From Bog-257 sp963834135 (GTDB lineage: Bacteria; Acidobacteriota; Terriglobia; Terriglobales; Acidobacteriaceae), in assembly GCA_963834135.1 (NCBI GenBank), contig CAWIAN010000007.1, positions 1,054,001 through 1,118,000 of the forward strand: DNA of 64,000 bases, in the 5' to 3' direction. This document shows, in pieces, positions 35,307-44,183 of this stretch. Position 1 is the first letter of the stretch; every line of letters starts with the position of its first letter. A program made the translations under genes and the position numbers. The notes beneath the pieces were generated by a model. That model searched no databases and had not been told where the DNA came from. It was given only the letters and a program-made list of their open reading frames with translations.

Positions 35307-36629
35307 TCAGTGATACGGGTAGAGGATGAAAAACATAAGAGACAACACCATAAGCACCCAAAGGCCCGGTTTTATCTGCTGCACTTTGCCACTAACCAGC
35401 TTGCATATTGGATGCAGCACGAACCCTGCGCAGATACCTATGGCGATGTTGAATGTGAAAGCCATCAGCGAGATGACGGCGAAGGCGGGAATCGATTCGG
35501 TGTAGTCGGTAAAGTCAATGTGCGTGATTGGCGCCAGCATGAACAGCCCCACAAGTATGAGCGCGGGACCATAGGCCTGCGGAGGAATGGTGGCCACAAA
35601 CGGCGCGAAGAACAGGGTCAGGAGGAAACAAGTGCCTGTGACGAACGCGGTAAATCCAGTTCGGCCTCCTGCCTCGATTCCGGTCGCGGACTCCACGTAG
35701 GCTCCGGCGGTGGACGTTCCCAGCACTGGCGCCAGGCAGGTCGTGATGGCGTCTACCAGCATCGGACGCTCGATCTGCGGCAGTTGCCCTTCCGCGTCCA
35801 GAAAGCCTGCGCGTGCCGATAAGCCGATTAGCGTTCCCATCGTATCGACGAATGCCATCACAAAAATCGTAAGCGCCACCGGGAAGGTCTGCCAGGAGAG
35901 AGCCCCCCTTAGGTCAAGCTGCCACAAGATCGGCTTCACGCTGGGCGGCATGCTGACCAGGCCGTGCGGCGTCGCGGCCACGCCCGTGATAAAAGCCACG
36001 ATGGACGTAATGACGATGCCGAGCAGGATTGCCCCAGGAACCTTCCTGATGACGAGAATAGACAGCAATACAAGCCCGAACATCGCTACCAGTACAGGAG
36101 CGGAGGTGAGATGTCCGGCCTGCACCGGTGCGCCCGGGACGCCGAGTCGCACGATGCCGGTTTCGTTCAGTCCGATGAATGTCAGGAACAACCCCATCCC
36201 GACCGCGAAGCTGTAGCGCAGCGACGTCGGCACTCCGTCGACCACCCATTTCCGCAAGTGCAGCACGGTCATGAGAACGAACACCAAGCCGGCGATGAAG
36301 ATCGCGGCCAGCGCGGTTTGCCAAGGTATCCCCAGGACCTTGCATACCGTAAAAGCAATAAATGCGTTCTCGCCCATGTACGGGGCGATGGCAAAGGGGC
36401 GGTTGGCATAGAAGGCCATCAGGTAGCAGCCGAATGTTGCTACCAGCGCGGTCGCAACGAAGGATGGTCCTTCCGGAATACCTGCAGATGAGAGGATCGC
36501 CGGATTCACAACGACGATGTAGGACATCGTGGTGAAGGTAGTTAGACCGGCAATGACCTCACGAGAAAGAGAAGTGTTGTGCTGAGAGAAGGAAAAATAC
36601 CGAAACAAACCGTTAGTAGGGCGCTCCAT
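35307..36629 (-). CDS. AzgA/PbuG-type purine permease
   Basis: A 440-residue protein with about 12 membrane helices of the NCS2/AzgA group, which take up adenine, guanine or hypoxanthine with protons. Typical segments include GLTTFTTMSYIVVVNP, IAPYMGENAF, AFVDTMGTL and the ATGIEAGGRTG motif. Specificity cannot be told from sequence alone. I checked the upstream region for a purine riboswitch and saw none. Start ATG at 36629. Confidence 0.92.
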   Translation of the reverse strand: MERPTNGLFRYFSFSQHNTSLSREVIAGLTTFTTMSYIVVVNPAILSSAGIPEGPSFVATALVATFGCYLMAFYANRPFAIAPYMGENAFIAFTVCKVLGIPWQTALAAIFIAGLVFVLMTVLHLRKWVVDGVPTSLRYSFAVGMGLFLTFIGLNETGIVRLGVPGAPVQAGHLTSAPVLVAMFGLVLLSILVIRKVPGAILLGIVITSIVAFITGVAATPHGLVSMPPSVKPILWQLDLRGALSWQTFPVALTIFVMAFVDTMGTLIGLSARAGFLDAEGQLPQIERPMLVDAITTCLAPVLGTSTAGAYVESATGIEAGGRTGFTAFVTGTCFLLTLFFAPFVATIPPQAYGPALILVGLFMLAPITHIDFTDYTESIPAFAVISLMAFTFNIAIGICAGFVLHPICKLVSGKVQQIKPGLWVLMVLSLMFFILYPYH

Positions 36630-36912
36630 TCACGCCGATAGTACGCGTGGCATGATTTAAACGCGATAGCGAAGTTTCAACCTGATACCAGAGCCGGGAA
36701 AGCAAATGACGGGTATTGTAAGTCACTATATTTAAACAAGTTCCAAATGGCAGACACCCCGGGATCGCTCGAGCTCTCTGTCCTCGAGAGGCAGGGCATG
36801 CGCACTTGGCCTTTTCCCCTGTTTTGGCAAATCAGCTTCTCACACATCGCAAAAACCTGCGCTTCGTCCCGAATCGACAACTTGTAACCTGCTGAAACAT
36901 AAGTGTCCGCTT

Positions 36913-36929
36913 TTGGAACACTAATTGCG
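36913..36929 (+). promoter_or_regulatory. Sigma-54-type promoter of a PEP-CTERM gene
   Basis: TTGGAACACTAATTGCG matches the -24/-12 consensus: GG and GC are separated by exactly ten bases, and only one base of TGGCAC (C to A) is off. The predicted start lies near 36940, followed by GGAGG at 36966-36970 and the ATG at 36975. Established knowledge links many PEP-CTERM genes to sigma-54 and the PrsR activator. The rest of the 345-base gap to the permease gene shows nothing further I can support. Confidence 0.7.
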
Positions 36930-36974
36930 CTACTACGCATGGGGGAGGACTACCTCACCCACTCCGGAGGAAGT

Positions 36975-37574
36975 ATGCGACCCAAAACCCTGCTGGTCGT
37001 CGTCGCTCTGGCAGTTGCTTTTACACTAACTGCGCCGAAGACCTTCGCCCAAAATCTTGTAACCAACGGTAGCTTCGAGACCGGTGACTTTACCGGCTGG
37101 ACCACCGGCGGAAACTTTGAAGATACATTTGTCGAGACTGGCGCTTTCTACGATTACACGGGCGCCCAGGACGGCAACTTCTATGCTGCCTTAGGACCTG
37201 TCTCAACCGATGGAACGCTCAGCGAGACATTTTCCGACACCGCTGGTGCTCACTACACCTTCAGCTTCTGGTTCGCTTCTGTAGGCGATAGCCCGAGCGA
37301 CTTCAGCGCCTCATGGGACGGCACTGCGCTGCTCTCTCTCTCCAATCCAAATACCGGCAGCGCTTGGAGCCAGTACACCTATTCGGTCACTGGTACCGGC
37401 ACCGACACGATTCAGTTTGCTTTCCGCGACGATCCTGGCTATATGGCCCTGGACAACGTTTCGGTCAGCCAGAGCGGCGGAACTGGAACTACGCCTGAGC
37501 CCAGCAGCTTTATTCTGATGGGTAGCGGCGTTCTGGCTCTCGGCGGAATGGTTCGCCGGAAACTCAGAGGATAA
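36975..37574 (+). CDS. PEP-CTERM exported protein
   Basis: 199 residues: signal peptide, a beta-sandwich body resembling carbohydrate-binding domains (NLVTNGSFETGDFTGWTT, DTIQFAFRDDPGYMALDNVSV), and a C-terminal sorting tag TPEPSSFILMGSGVLALG ending with basic RRKLRG. Exosortase recognises the PEP motif and helix and processes the protein for surface delivery. The ATG at 36975 has GGAGG upstream. No exosortase gene lies in the window. Confidence 0.92.
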   Translation: MRPKTLLVVVALAVAFTLTAPKTFAQNLVTNGSFETGDFTGWTTGGNFEDTFVETGAFYDYTGAQDGNFYAALGPVSTDGTLSETFSDTAGAHYTFSFWFASVGDSPSDFSASWDGTALLSLSNPNTGSAWSQYTYSVTGTGTDTIQFAFRDDPGYMALDNVSVSQSGGTGTTPEPSSFILMGSGVLALGGMVRRKLRG

Positions 37575-37597
37575 TCCGACCGTTTACACGGAATCTT

Positions 37598-37628
37598 AAG
37601 GCACCCAGCTTGGGTGCCTTATTTTTTT
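37598..37628 (+). terminator. Rho-independent terminator of the PEP-CTERM gene
   Basis: A perfect ten-base stem, aaggcaccca/tgggtgcctt, with loop gct, is followed by A and seven T residues. Confidence 0.95.
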
Positions 37629-37653
37629 GCAGGCTGCAATCCTGGCTTCGTCT

Positions 37654-40617
37654 ATGGGTAAAGGGTCCGGAAAGATAGAATCCAGCCTAGTGGCCGGAAC
37701 CCAACATCCCGAGGCCGGAACCGCCCGTAATGTTCGCTTTGCCGATCCCGCCGCCACCGCCCGCGATCTTGAGCAGATTCGCCGCCTGGTTCCCGAAAGC
37801 GTTCATCGCTCATTCCTGGCTTTACTACCCAATGCTCCGGATCCTGACACGACGGTAAACCAATTCCAGCGGCTTGCGGAAACTGGATCGGCTGAGCTCA
37901 TGCGCCTGCTCGATCAGCACCTTTCGCTGGTGCATTACGCAGTGGTGGTGTTCGGTCATAGCCCTTGGCTGGGCGAGACCTTGATGCAGAATCCCGACCT
38001 CTTTTATGGTTTCGCGCGCGAGCGCAGCCTCGATCGCACCCACTCCCGCGAAGAATTTGAGGAAGGATTCGCACGAATGCGTTCCCGTTCGTTCGAAACC
38101 GATATCGCGGCCTTGCTGGCCCGCTTCAAGCGTCGCGAATACGTTCGCATCATGCTGCGCGACGTTCTCGGAATCGCCACGTTGGCCGAGACGACCGGTG
38201 AAATATCGGCGCTGGCTGACGTCCTCATCGAAGAAGCTCTACGGGAGGTTGACGCCCATCTGCAGCATCGCTTCGGTGCCCCGCAACGACTGGATCGCGA
38301 GAACCGGGTAGTAGCTTCGCGTTTCTCCGTTCTCTCTCTCGGTAAGTTGGGCGGTAGTGAACTGAACTATAGCTCGGACATTGATCTGCTCTATCTTTAC
38401 GACGGAGGGCAAGAACCCCGTACAGCAGAAATCTCCAACCGCGAATACTTCGTCCGGCTGGCTCAACAGCTCACCGAGTTGCTGTCGCGTCACACTCGCG
38501 AAGGACCGGTTTTTCGCATCGACCTGCGTCTGCGTCCGCAAGGCGCTGATGGAGAGCCGGCTGTTCCGCTGGCTCACGCAATCCATTACTACTCGCAAGT
38601 AGCGCACGACTGGGAGCTACAGGCCATGATCAAGGCTCGTCACTCTGCTGGCGACGTTGGCTTGGCGCGGGAGTTTGTGCGAGCCGTCCAGCCGTATGTG
38701 TATCGTGCCGAAGTCAATTTTGTCGCGATTAAGACCGCGCTTGAAACCCGCAAGAAGATTGGTAGACATCGCCGGAAGAACTTGTTGAAGGAAGTAGCTC
38801 AAACCGGCGTCGACGTGAAAGTTGATCGCGGTGGGATCCGCGATATCGAGTTTCTGGTGCAGTGCCTCCAGCGGGTGTACGGGGGAAGCGAATCCTGGCT
38901 GCGATCACGCGGTACTCTCTTTGCCTTACAGAAATTGCACGATAAGGAGCACATCAGCGGAAAAGATTTCCATAACCTCACCAATGCCTATGAGTTTCTT
39001 CGCAATCTGGAGCACCGTCTGCAGCTTCGACATGGGCAGCAGACCCACCGCCTGCCGCAAGCCCGTGCAGAGTTGCAAGACTTGGCCCGCAGCCTCACTC
39101 CGGAAGGGGCTACAGCGCCCACTCCCGAAGAGTTTGTAGCGCATGTCCAGCGACGGATGGCAGCGGTTCAAGAGATTTATGTACGCATCATCTATCGCGA
39201 GCAAGCCCAGGACCAGGCCACGACTGAATTTGAATTGCGTCCCGAGATCGTCGCCACACCCGAGAGCACATACAGCCAGATGATGCAAAGGCTCGCGGTA
39301 GATTCGCCCCAGCTGCGCGAGATTGCCTCACGCGCCGACCTCTCGCAGCATGCGCGCCGTAATCTCGACCGCTTCCTCAGCTCGGCGGGTACCACCTCGG
39401 AGCGCTACGGTGCCGTGCTGCGCTCTGCTCCGGCTGTGGAGCGAGCGTTAACGATCTTCGAATACAGCGAGTTTCTGAGCGACATCCTGGTTCGGCACCC
39501 GGATGCCGTTATTCTGCTCAACGAGATCGAGGGACGGGTTGCGCAGGACGAACCGAAGTTTTTCTCGGGATTCGATCAAACCGGGGCAACGGCGGATGAT
39601 CCCGTTTTTCGCTACCTTGCGGAAGGCAACGTCGACCGTGCGGAAGCCATGTCGATCCTGAGACAGCAATATCGCAGGCGAATTTTTCTATCGGGAGCGC
39701 TTGATCTGTTCCACCGCCGCGATATCTTCGATTCGCTGAAAGACAACACGTCGGCCGCCGACGCGGCGATTGACGCGGCCTTGGCCATGGCTGGAACGCC
39801 GGATGGCTTCGCCGTCATGTCGCTCGGCAGGCTAGGTACGAGTGAGTTCGATCTGCTTTCTGACGCGGATGTGTTGTTTGTGTGCGACAGCGGCTGCAAC
39901 CGTACAGTTATAAGCCGCACCGCCGAACAGTTGATGGAGGCGCTCACCGCTTACACCAGGGATGGAACGGTGTTTCCAATCGATGCCCGGTTGCGGCCAC
40001 ATGGGCGCGAAGGAGAACTGATCGTCACTCCGGCGCAACTGGAAGCCTATTTCCAGGAGGAAGCGAAGCCTTGGGAGGCGCTGACCTACTTGAAGCTGCG
40101 CTATGTTGCCGGGGATCGGCAACTCGCCGACCGCATCCTGCACAGCGTCCAATCTGGAATTGCCGAGATGGCAAGCAGAATTGAATTCGAGACAGAATTG
40201 TCCGAGGTGAGGGCAAGGCTGGAGCGCAGCGAATCTCCGCAGAATCTGAAAACCGGTGCGGGCGGCAGCTACGACATCGACTACATAGCCGGATTGCTGC
40301 AAGCGAAATATCAGCTTTGGTTTGTCGGAAACTTATCGGAGCGTATGCGATGGCTCCAGAAGCACGGATTGATACCGGAGCAGCAATGCCAGGAATTGAT
40401 CGATAGCGCTCGATTTCTGCGTACCGTCGAGCATCTGGTCCGCCTGGTGAGCGGGCGAGCCCGTAAATGGCTGCCGGTGGCCGACCATCCTCGACGTGCC
40501 GTGCAGAAGCTGTTGTGGACAGTGCTGAACACCAGCGACAGCTTCAATCCGGAGATACGGCTGGCGGAGGTCATGCGGCGCAACCGCGACCTCTATCTGA
40601 CTTATCTGCGGTCATAA
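37654..40617 (+). CDS. glnE: Glutamine synthetase adenylyltransferase/adenylyl-removing enzyme
   Basis: Controls glutamine synthetase by adding or removing AMP according to nitrogen status. Two nucleotidyltransferase cores are visible: GKLGGSELNYSSDIDLLY in the first half and SLGRLGTSEFDLLSDADVL in the second, with GlnD_UR_UTase-type helical segments between. Length is about 987 residues. ATG at 37654 is chosen; a TTG at 37627 would overlap the terminator of the preceding gene. glnA and glnB are not in the window. Confidence 0.93.
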   Translation: MGKGSGKIESSLVAGTQHPEAGTARNVRFADPAATARDLEQIRRLVPESVHRSFLALLPNAPDPDTTVNQFQRLAETGSAELMRLLDQHLSLVHYAVVVFGHSPWLGETLMQNPDLFYGFARERSLDRTHSREEFEEGFARMRSRSFETDIAALLARFKRREYVRIMLRDVLGIATLAETTGEISALADVLIEEALREVDAHLQHRFGAPQRLDRENRVVASRFSVLSLGKLGGSELNYSSDIDLLYLYDGGQEPRTAEISNREYFVRLAQQLTELLSRHTREGPVFRIDLRLRPQGADGEPAVPLAHAIHYYSQVAHDWELQAMIKARHSAGDVGLAREFVRAVQPYVYRAEVNFVAIKTALETRKKIGRHRRKNLLKEVAQTGVDVKVDRGGIRDIEFLVQCLQRVYGGSESWLRSRGTLFALQKLHDKEHISGKDFHNLTNAYEFLRNLEHRLQLRHGQQTHRLPQARAELQDLARSLTPEGATAPTPEEFVAHVQRRMAAVQEIYVRIIYREQAQDQATTEFELRPEIVATPESTYSQMMQRLAVDSPQLREIASRADLSQHARRNLDRFLSSAGTTSERYGAVLRSAPAVERALTIFEYSEFLSDILVRHPDAVILLNEIEGRVAQDEPKFFSGFDQTGATADDPVFRYLAEGNVDRAEAMSILRQQYRRRIFLSGALDLFHRRDIFDSLKDNTSAADAAIDAALAMAGTPDGFAVMSLGRLGTSEFDLLSDADVLFVCDSGCNRTVISRTAEQLMEALTAYTRDGTVFPIDARLRPHGREGELIVTPAQLEAYFQEEAKPWEALTYLKLRYVAGDRQLADRILHSVQSGIAEMASRIEFETELSEVRARLERSESPQNLKTGAGGSYDIDYIAGLLQAKYQLWFVGNLSERMRWLQKHGLIPEQQCQELIDSARFLRTVEHLVRLVSGRARKWLPVADHPRRAVQKLLWTVLNTSDSFNPEIRLAEVMRRNRDLYLTYLRS

Positions 40618-40648
40618 ATAGCGGCGCGACAGAGATTCGCACATCCAC

Positions 40649-40758
40649 GTTCATCTCTCACACGGATGTGTGATGGATGAACAGCGGTTTCGATTGAACC
40701 TCACAACGGGCAGTGATAGCTTTAAAAGGTACGGGATCAGGCGGTAATTATCTGATCC
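40649..40758 (+). promoter_or_regulatory. Two hairpins between glnE and icd
   Basis: A hairpin with 15-base arms and two mismatches, gttcatctctcacac/gtgtgatggatgaac, spans 40649-40682; a second, ggatcag with ctgatcc, spans 40734-40758. The first may end the glnE transcript, although no T-tract follows. The second could be an operator or leader structure for icd. The remaining 288-base gap has no gene. Confidence 0.5.
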
Positions 40759-40905
40759 GGAGCAGCCGGCCTTGATCGATCGGCTTCCGGTGTCATCATA
40801 ACGCGTCAGTTCTCCGGCTCTGCCGGTTCTGTTTGCTCCTCCAATCCCGACGTGGGGCTGGGCTCAGCCCGGGATCCTTTCGACTAAATTTCCTCGAGGT
40901 GCCTC

Positions 40906-42330
40906 GTGGCGTCTTCTTATAACGGAATTCCTCTGCCTTCCAGCGGGAGCAAAATTACCTATGAGGGTAAGTTTGTCATCCCTGACAATCCCATTATTCC
41001 TTTCATAGAAGGCGACGGCACCGGCCGCGACATCTGGAAGGCTTCGGTCCGAGTGTTCGATGCAGCAGTCGAGATTGCCTACGGCGGCAAGCGCCGTGTC
41101 TCCTGGTACGAAGTTTTTGCCGGCGAGAAAGCCATGGATCGCTTCAAGACCTGGCTGCCGGACGAGACTGTAGCGGCTTTCCGCGATCTGCGCATCGGAA
41201 TCAAGGGGCCTTTGACGACACCGGTTGGCGGAGGGATTCGCTCTCTCAATGTGGCATTGCGACAGATTCTTGATCTGTACGCTTGCGTCCGGCCGGTGAA
41301 GTATTACCAGGGCATCCCTTCCCCGGTGAAGAATCCGCATCGCATGAACATGGTCATCTTCCGCGAGAATACCGAGGATGTCTACGCGGGTATCGAGTGG
41401 AAGGAAGGAACAACCAAGGCTAAGGAGCTGATCGATTTCCTCAACAATAAGATGCTGGCCGGAACCAATAAGCGGGTTCGCGAAGATTCGGGCGTTGGCA
41501 TCAAGCCGATCTCCATCACCGGCACTAAGCGACTGGTGCGGATGGCCATCGACTATGCATTGAAGAACAATCGCAAGGCTGTGACGATTGTGCATAAAGG
41601 CAACATCCAGAAGTTCACCGAGGGCGCTTTCCGCGAGTGGGGTTATGAACTGGCGACGCAGGAATTTCGCCAGCAGGTCATCACCGAGCGCGAAAGTTGG
41701 ATCATCGACAATCTCGATAAGAATCCTGGTCTATCGATCGAAGAGAATGCCAAATTAGTGGAACCGGGGTTGGAGTTCGCACCGCAAGACTTCCGCGATG
41801 CTCTCTACATCGAGGTGAAGGGCGTGATCGACAGCATCTACAGCACGCACGGTAAGGGCGCGTGGAAGTCGAAGCTGATGATCAACGATCGTATCGCCGA
41901 CAGCATCTTCCAGCAGATCGTCACTCGTCCCGACGAATACTCCGTGCTGGCCACCCCGAACCTCAATGGCGACTACATTTCCGATGCCGCCGCGGCGCAG
42001 GTTGGCGGCTTGGGCATCGCTCCCGGCGCCAACATCGGCGATCAGCACGCGATCTTCGAGGCTACCCACGGAACCGCTCCGAAGTATGCCGATAAAGACG
42101 TCATCAATCCCGGCTCGGTCATGCTCTCCGGAGTGATGATGTTCGAGTTCATGGGCTGGCACGAGGCCGCCCATCTCATCGAGAGCTCTCTGGAACAGAC
42201 CATCCAGCAGAAGAAGGTGACCTACGACTTTGAGCGCATGCTGGAGAGCGCAACCAAGGTCAAGACCAGCGAATTCGCCTCCCACATGATCCAGAACATG
42301 GCTCCTGTGGCCGCGCTGGCGACGAAGTAA
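40906..42330 (+). CDS. icd: NADP-dependent isocitrate dehydrogenase
   Basis: Oxidises isocitrate to 2-oxoglutarate in the TCA cycle. The active-site segment with the regulatory serine is GGGIRSLNVALRQ, with substrate Arg in YACVRPVKYY and the late motif GLGIAPGANIGDQHAIFEATHGTAPKYA-type region. At 474 residues it is longer than the E. coli enzyme, with an extended region near residues 155-165. Start is GTG at 40906 with GAGGT upstream. mdh follows 101 bases downstream, a TCA-cycle pair. Confidence 0.95.
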   Translation: MASSYNGIPLPSSGSKITYEGKFVIPDNPIIPFIEGDGTGRDIWKASVRVFDAAVEIAYGGKRRVSWYEVFAGEKAMDRFKTWLPDETVAAFRDLRIGIKGPLTTPVGGGIRSLNVALRQILDLYACVRPVKYYQGIPSPVKNPHRMNMVIFRENTEDVYAGIEWKEGTTKAKELIDFLNNKMLAGTNKRVREDSGVGIKPISITGTKRLVRMAIDYALKNNRKAVTIVHKGNIQKFTEGAFREWGYELATQEFRQQVITERESWIIDNLDKNPGLSIEENAKLVEPGLEFAPQDFRDALYIEVKGVIDSIYSTHGKGAWKSKLMINDRIADSIFQQIVTRPDEYSVLATPNLNGDYISDAAAAQVGGLGIAPGANIGDQHAIFEATHGTAPKYADKDVINPGSVMLSGVMMFEFMGWHEAAHLIESSLEQTIQQKKVTYDFERMLESATKVKTSEFASHMIQNMAPVAALATK

Positions 42331-42431
42331 GTTTGCTGAGTTCTTTCGGGGCAGCCGCGGCTGTCCCGCAGCAATTATCATTGAATGGAACGATTCCATA
42401 TGCCCGATATTGGGCGATACTGTGAGGACTA

Positions 42432-43358
42432 ATGCGCAAGAAAGTTACGGTAGTTGGTTCAGGGAACGTAGGTGCCACGGCGGCTCATTGGCTGGCTTCG
42501 AAGGAACATGCGGATGTAGTACTGATCGACATCATCGAAGGCGTCCCGCAAGGTAAGGGTCTCGACCTGCTGCAGGCTATGCCGATCGAGAAACGTGATT
42601 CCTTTGTTCTGGGCACGAACGACTATGCCGATACCGCGAACTCTGACATTGTGGTAATCACGGCCGGTATCCCGCGTAAGCCCGGCATGAGCCGCGACGA
42701 CCTGCTCAACACGAATTACAAGATCATGAGTGATGTCGTCGGCAAGGTTGTGCAGTACTCGCCCAATTGCATCATCATTATCGTTTCCAATCCGCTGGAT
42801 GCCATGGCACAGGCCGCTTACAAGCTCAGCGGCTTCTCCCGCAATCGCGTCATTGGCATGGCAGGCATTCTGGATTCGTCGCGCTTCCGTGCCTTCATCG
42901 CACGTGAGCTGGACGTTTCGGTGGAAAACGTCACCGCTTTCGTCCTGGGCGGGCATGGCGACACCATGGTCCCCCTACCGCGCTACTCGACGGTTGCCGG
43001 CATCCCGATCACCGAGTTGATGGACAAGGAAACGATCGACCGTCTGGTGCAGCGCACGCGTGACGGCGGCGCCGAGATCGTTAAGCACCTCAAGACCGGC
43101 AGCGCCTACTATGCTCCGTCGGCCGCAGTGGCGGAAATGGTTGAGGCGATCCTGAAGGACAAAAAGAAAATCGTCCCCTGCGCTGCTTACCTCGAAGGCG
43201 AGTACGGCATCAACGGCCTGTTCGTGGGCGTGCCCTGCAAGCTGGGCTCGAACGGCATCGAGAAGATTTACGAAATCAAGCTGACGGCGGAAGAGCAGGC
43301 AGCTCTGCAAAAGAGCGCGGATTCCGTGAAAGAGCTGGTTGGCGTAATCGGGGTTTAA
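42432..43358 (+). CDS. mdh: Malate dehydrogenase (LDH-like)
   Basis: Oxidises malate to oxaloacetate with NAD in the TCA cycle. Rossmann GSGNVGATAA near the N-terminus, the substrate motif AGIPRKPGMSRDDLL with Arg, and the catalytic His region GGHGDTMVPL fit the LDH-like MDH group. Length is 308 residues. The ATG at 42432 has GAGGA upstream. It converges with a ferredoxin gene; its stop is one base from the other stop and its terminator lies inside that gene. Confidence 0.95.
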   Translation: MRKKVTVVGSGNVGATAAHWLASKEHADVVLIDIIEGVPQGKGLDLLQAMPIEKRDSFVLGTNDYADTANSDIVVITAGIPRKPGMSRDDLLNTNYKIMSDVVGKVVQYSPNCIIIIVSNPLDAMAQAAYKLSGFSRNRVIGMAGILDSSRFRAFIARELDVSVENVTAFVLGGHGDTMVPLPRYSTVAGIPITELMDKETIDRLVQRTRDGGAEIVKHLKTGSAYYAPSAAVAEMVEAILKDKKKIVPCAAYLEGEYGINGLFVGVPCKLGSNGIEKIYEIKLTAEEQAALQKSADSVKELVGVIGV

Positions 43359-43359
43359 C

Positions 43360-43860
43360 TTAAAAGCCGTATCCCACCTTGCCGCGCCGGCAGGGTGGGC
43401 CTTTTTTTCTTGCGGACACCCTGGCATCGCCGGTCGCGGAAGCTCCGGACGTTTGTTGCACAGGTTCTTCCTCGCGCCGCTCAGCGACTTTCTTCTTCAG
43501 CATCTCCAGATACTTTCTGCGGTGCTCCAGGATTTCGGCCTTCATCGCCGAGGCATCTTCGCGAACCAGTTTCGAAACCGGCTCGTCATATAGGAAGTGA
43601 GAGGCAACGATCTCTGGAACTGCCTCCGGTGTCAGTTTCGTGTACCAGGCACCGTTCGGATAGAGGATCATCACCGGGCCGCTCTCGCACAATCCCAGGC
43701 AGCCGCAGCTGGAAACTTGCACGTCATCCGACAGGCCGACGGCGCCGAGTTCACGATGAAGCGCTTCCAGAACCTTGGCTGATCCCCCTCCTGCGCAGCA
43801 GGTCGCGCCCTCGGATTTTTCCTGCGTGCAGACAAATGCGTGATAGCGAAACGGTTCCAT
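43360..43860 (-). CDS. Thioredoxin-like [2Fe-2S] ferredoxin
   Basis: 166 residues. The N-terminal 90 residues carry the thioredoxin-like 2Fe-2S pattern: Cys11, Cys21/22, and SCGCLGLCESG with Cys54 and Cys58. Such proteins carry electrons near NuoE-like subunits. The tail is Lys/Glu/Arg-rich and ends in SARKKGPPCRRGKVGYGF, which is encoded across the mdh terminator and so may not be conserved. Start ATG at 43860 has AGGAGG upstream. Converges with mdh. Confidence 0.88.
   Translation of the reverse strand: MEPFRYHAFVCTQEKSEGATCCAGGGSAKVLEALHRELGAVGLSDDVQVSSCGCLGLCESGPVMILYPNGAWYTKLTPEAVPEIVASHFLYDEPVSKLVREDASAMKAEILEHRRKYLEMLKKKVAERREEEPVQQTSGASATGDARVSARKKGPPCRRGKVGYGF
43373..43408. terminator. 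mdh terminator embedded in the ferredoxin gene
   Basis: 12-base stem cccaccttgccg/cggcagggtggg with one G-U wobble, loop cgc, then CC and seven T residues on the plus strand. This is a good intrinsic terminator for mdh, yet it falls within the last 50 bases of the ferredoxin reading frame on the opposite strand. Confidence 0.9.
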
Positions 43861-43874
43861 AGAGCCTCCTAAAA

Positions 43875-44051
43875 CAACTGCCAGTGGCCGGTCGCCAGTG
43901 GCCAGTTGGAGTTACGTTCTATCTTCGACCCGCTTACCGATAGGCAGAAAGTGTCACCATCACACGAACGAGTGATGCACGGGCAGCACCGCTGAACGAG
44001 GCAGAGGTGTTGGGCGTTAACTGACAACTGACAACCGGCCACTGACAACTG
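43875..44051. repeat. Bracketed repeat (ccagtggcc/ctgacaactg)
   Basis: The left block (43875-43908) and right block (44019-44051) are near reverse complements; each is built of cagtggcc- or ctgacaac-type short units. The middle (110 bases) has no frame. The 5' part of the 323-base gap between the ferredoxin and MerR genes is therefore this element and the remainder holds the MerR promoter. Confidence 0.6.
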
Positions 44052-44111
44052 CTAACGGTAATTTCTTCCAATCTTCATCTCGGGACGTGCCGTTTTAATC
44101 AACAATTCGCC

Positions 44112-44139
44112 TTGACAGTGCACGCGGCTGCACTATGAT
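44112..44139 (+). promoter_or_regulatory. MerR gene promoter with spacer palindrome
   Basis: TTGACA (44112-44117), a 16-base spacer, TATGAT (44134-44139). The perfect inverted repeat agtgca-N6-tgcact (44117-44134) fills the spacer, the usual place for a MerR-type operator, so autoregulation is likely. Spacing is shorter than the 19-20 bases of classical MerR-activated promoters, so repression is more plausible than activation. Confidence 0.72.
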
Positions 44140-44183
44140 GTTTGAAACATTTCCTGCCGGATATGTTTTGGACCGGTGACGCA

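Noticed and set aside
36630..36900. Purine riboswitch ahead of the purine permease
   Set aside because: The conserved loop and junction bases of the purine aptamer are not present on the minus strand.
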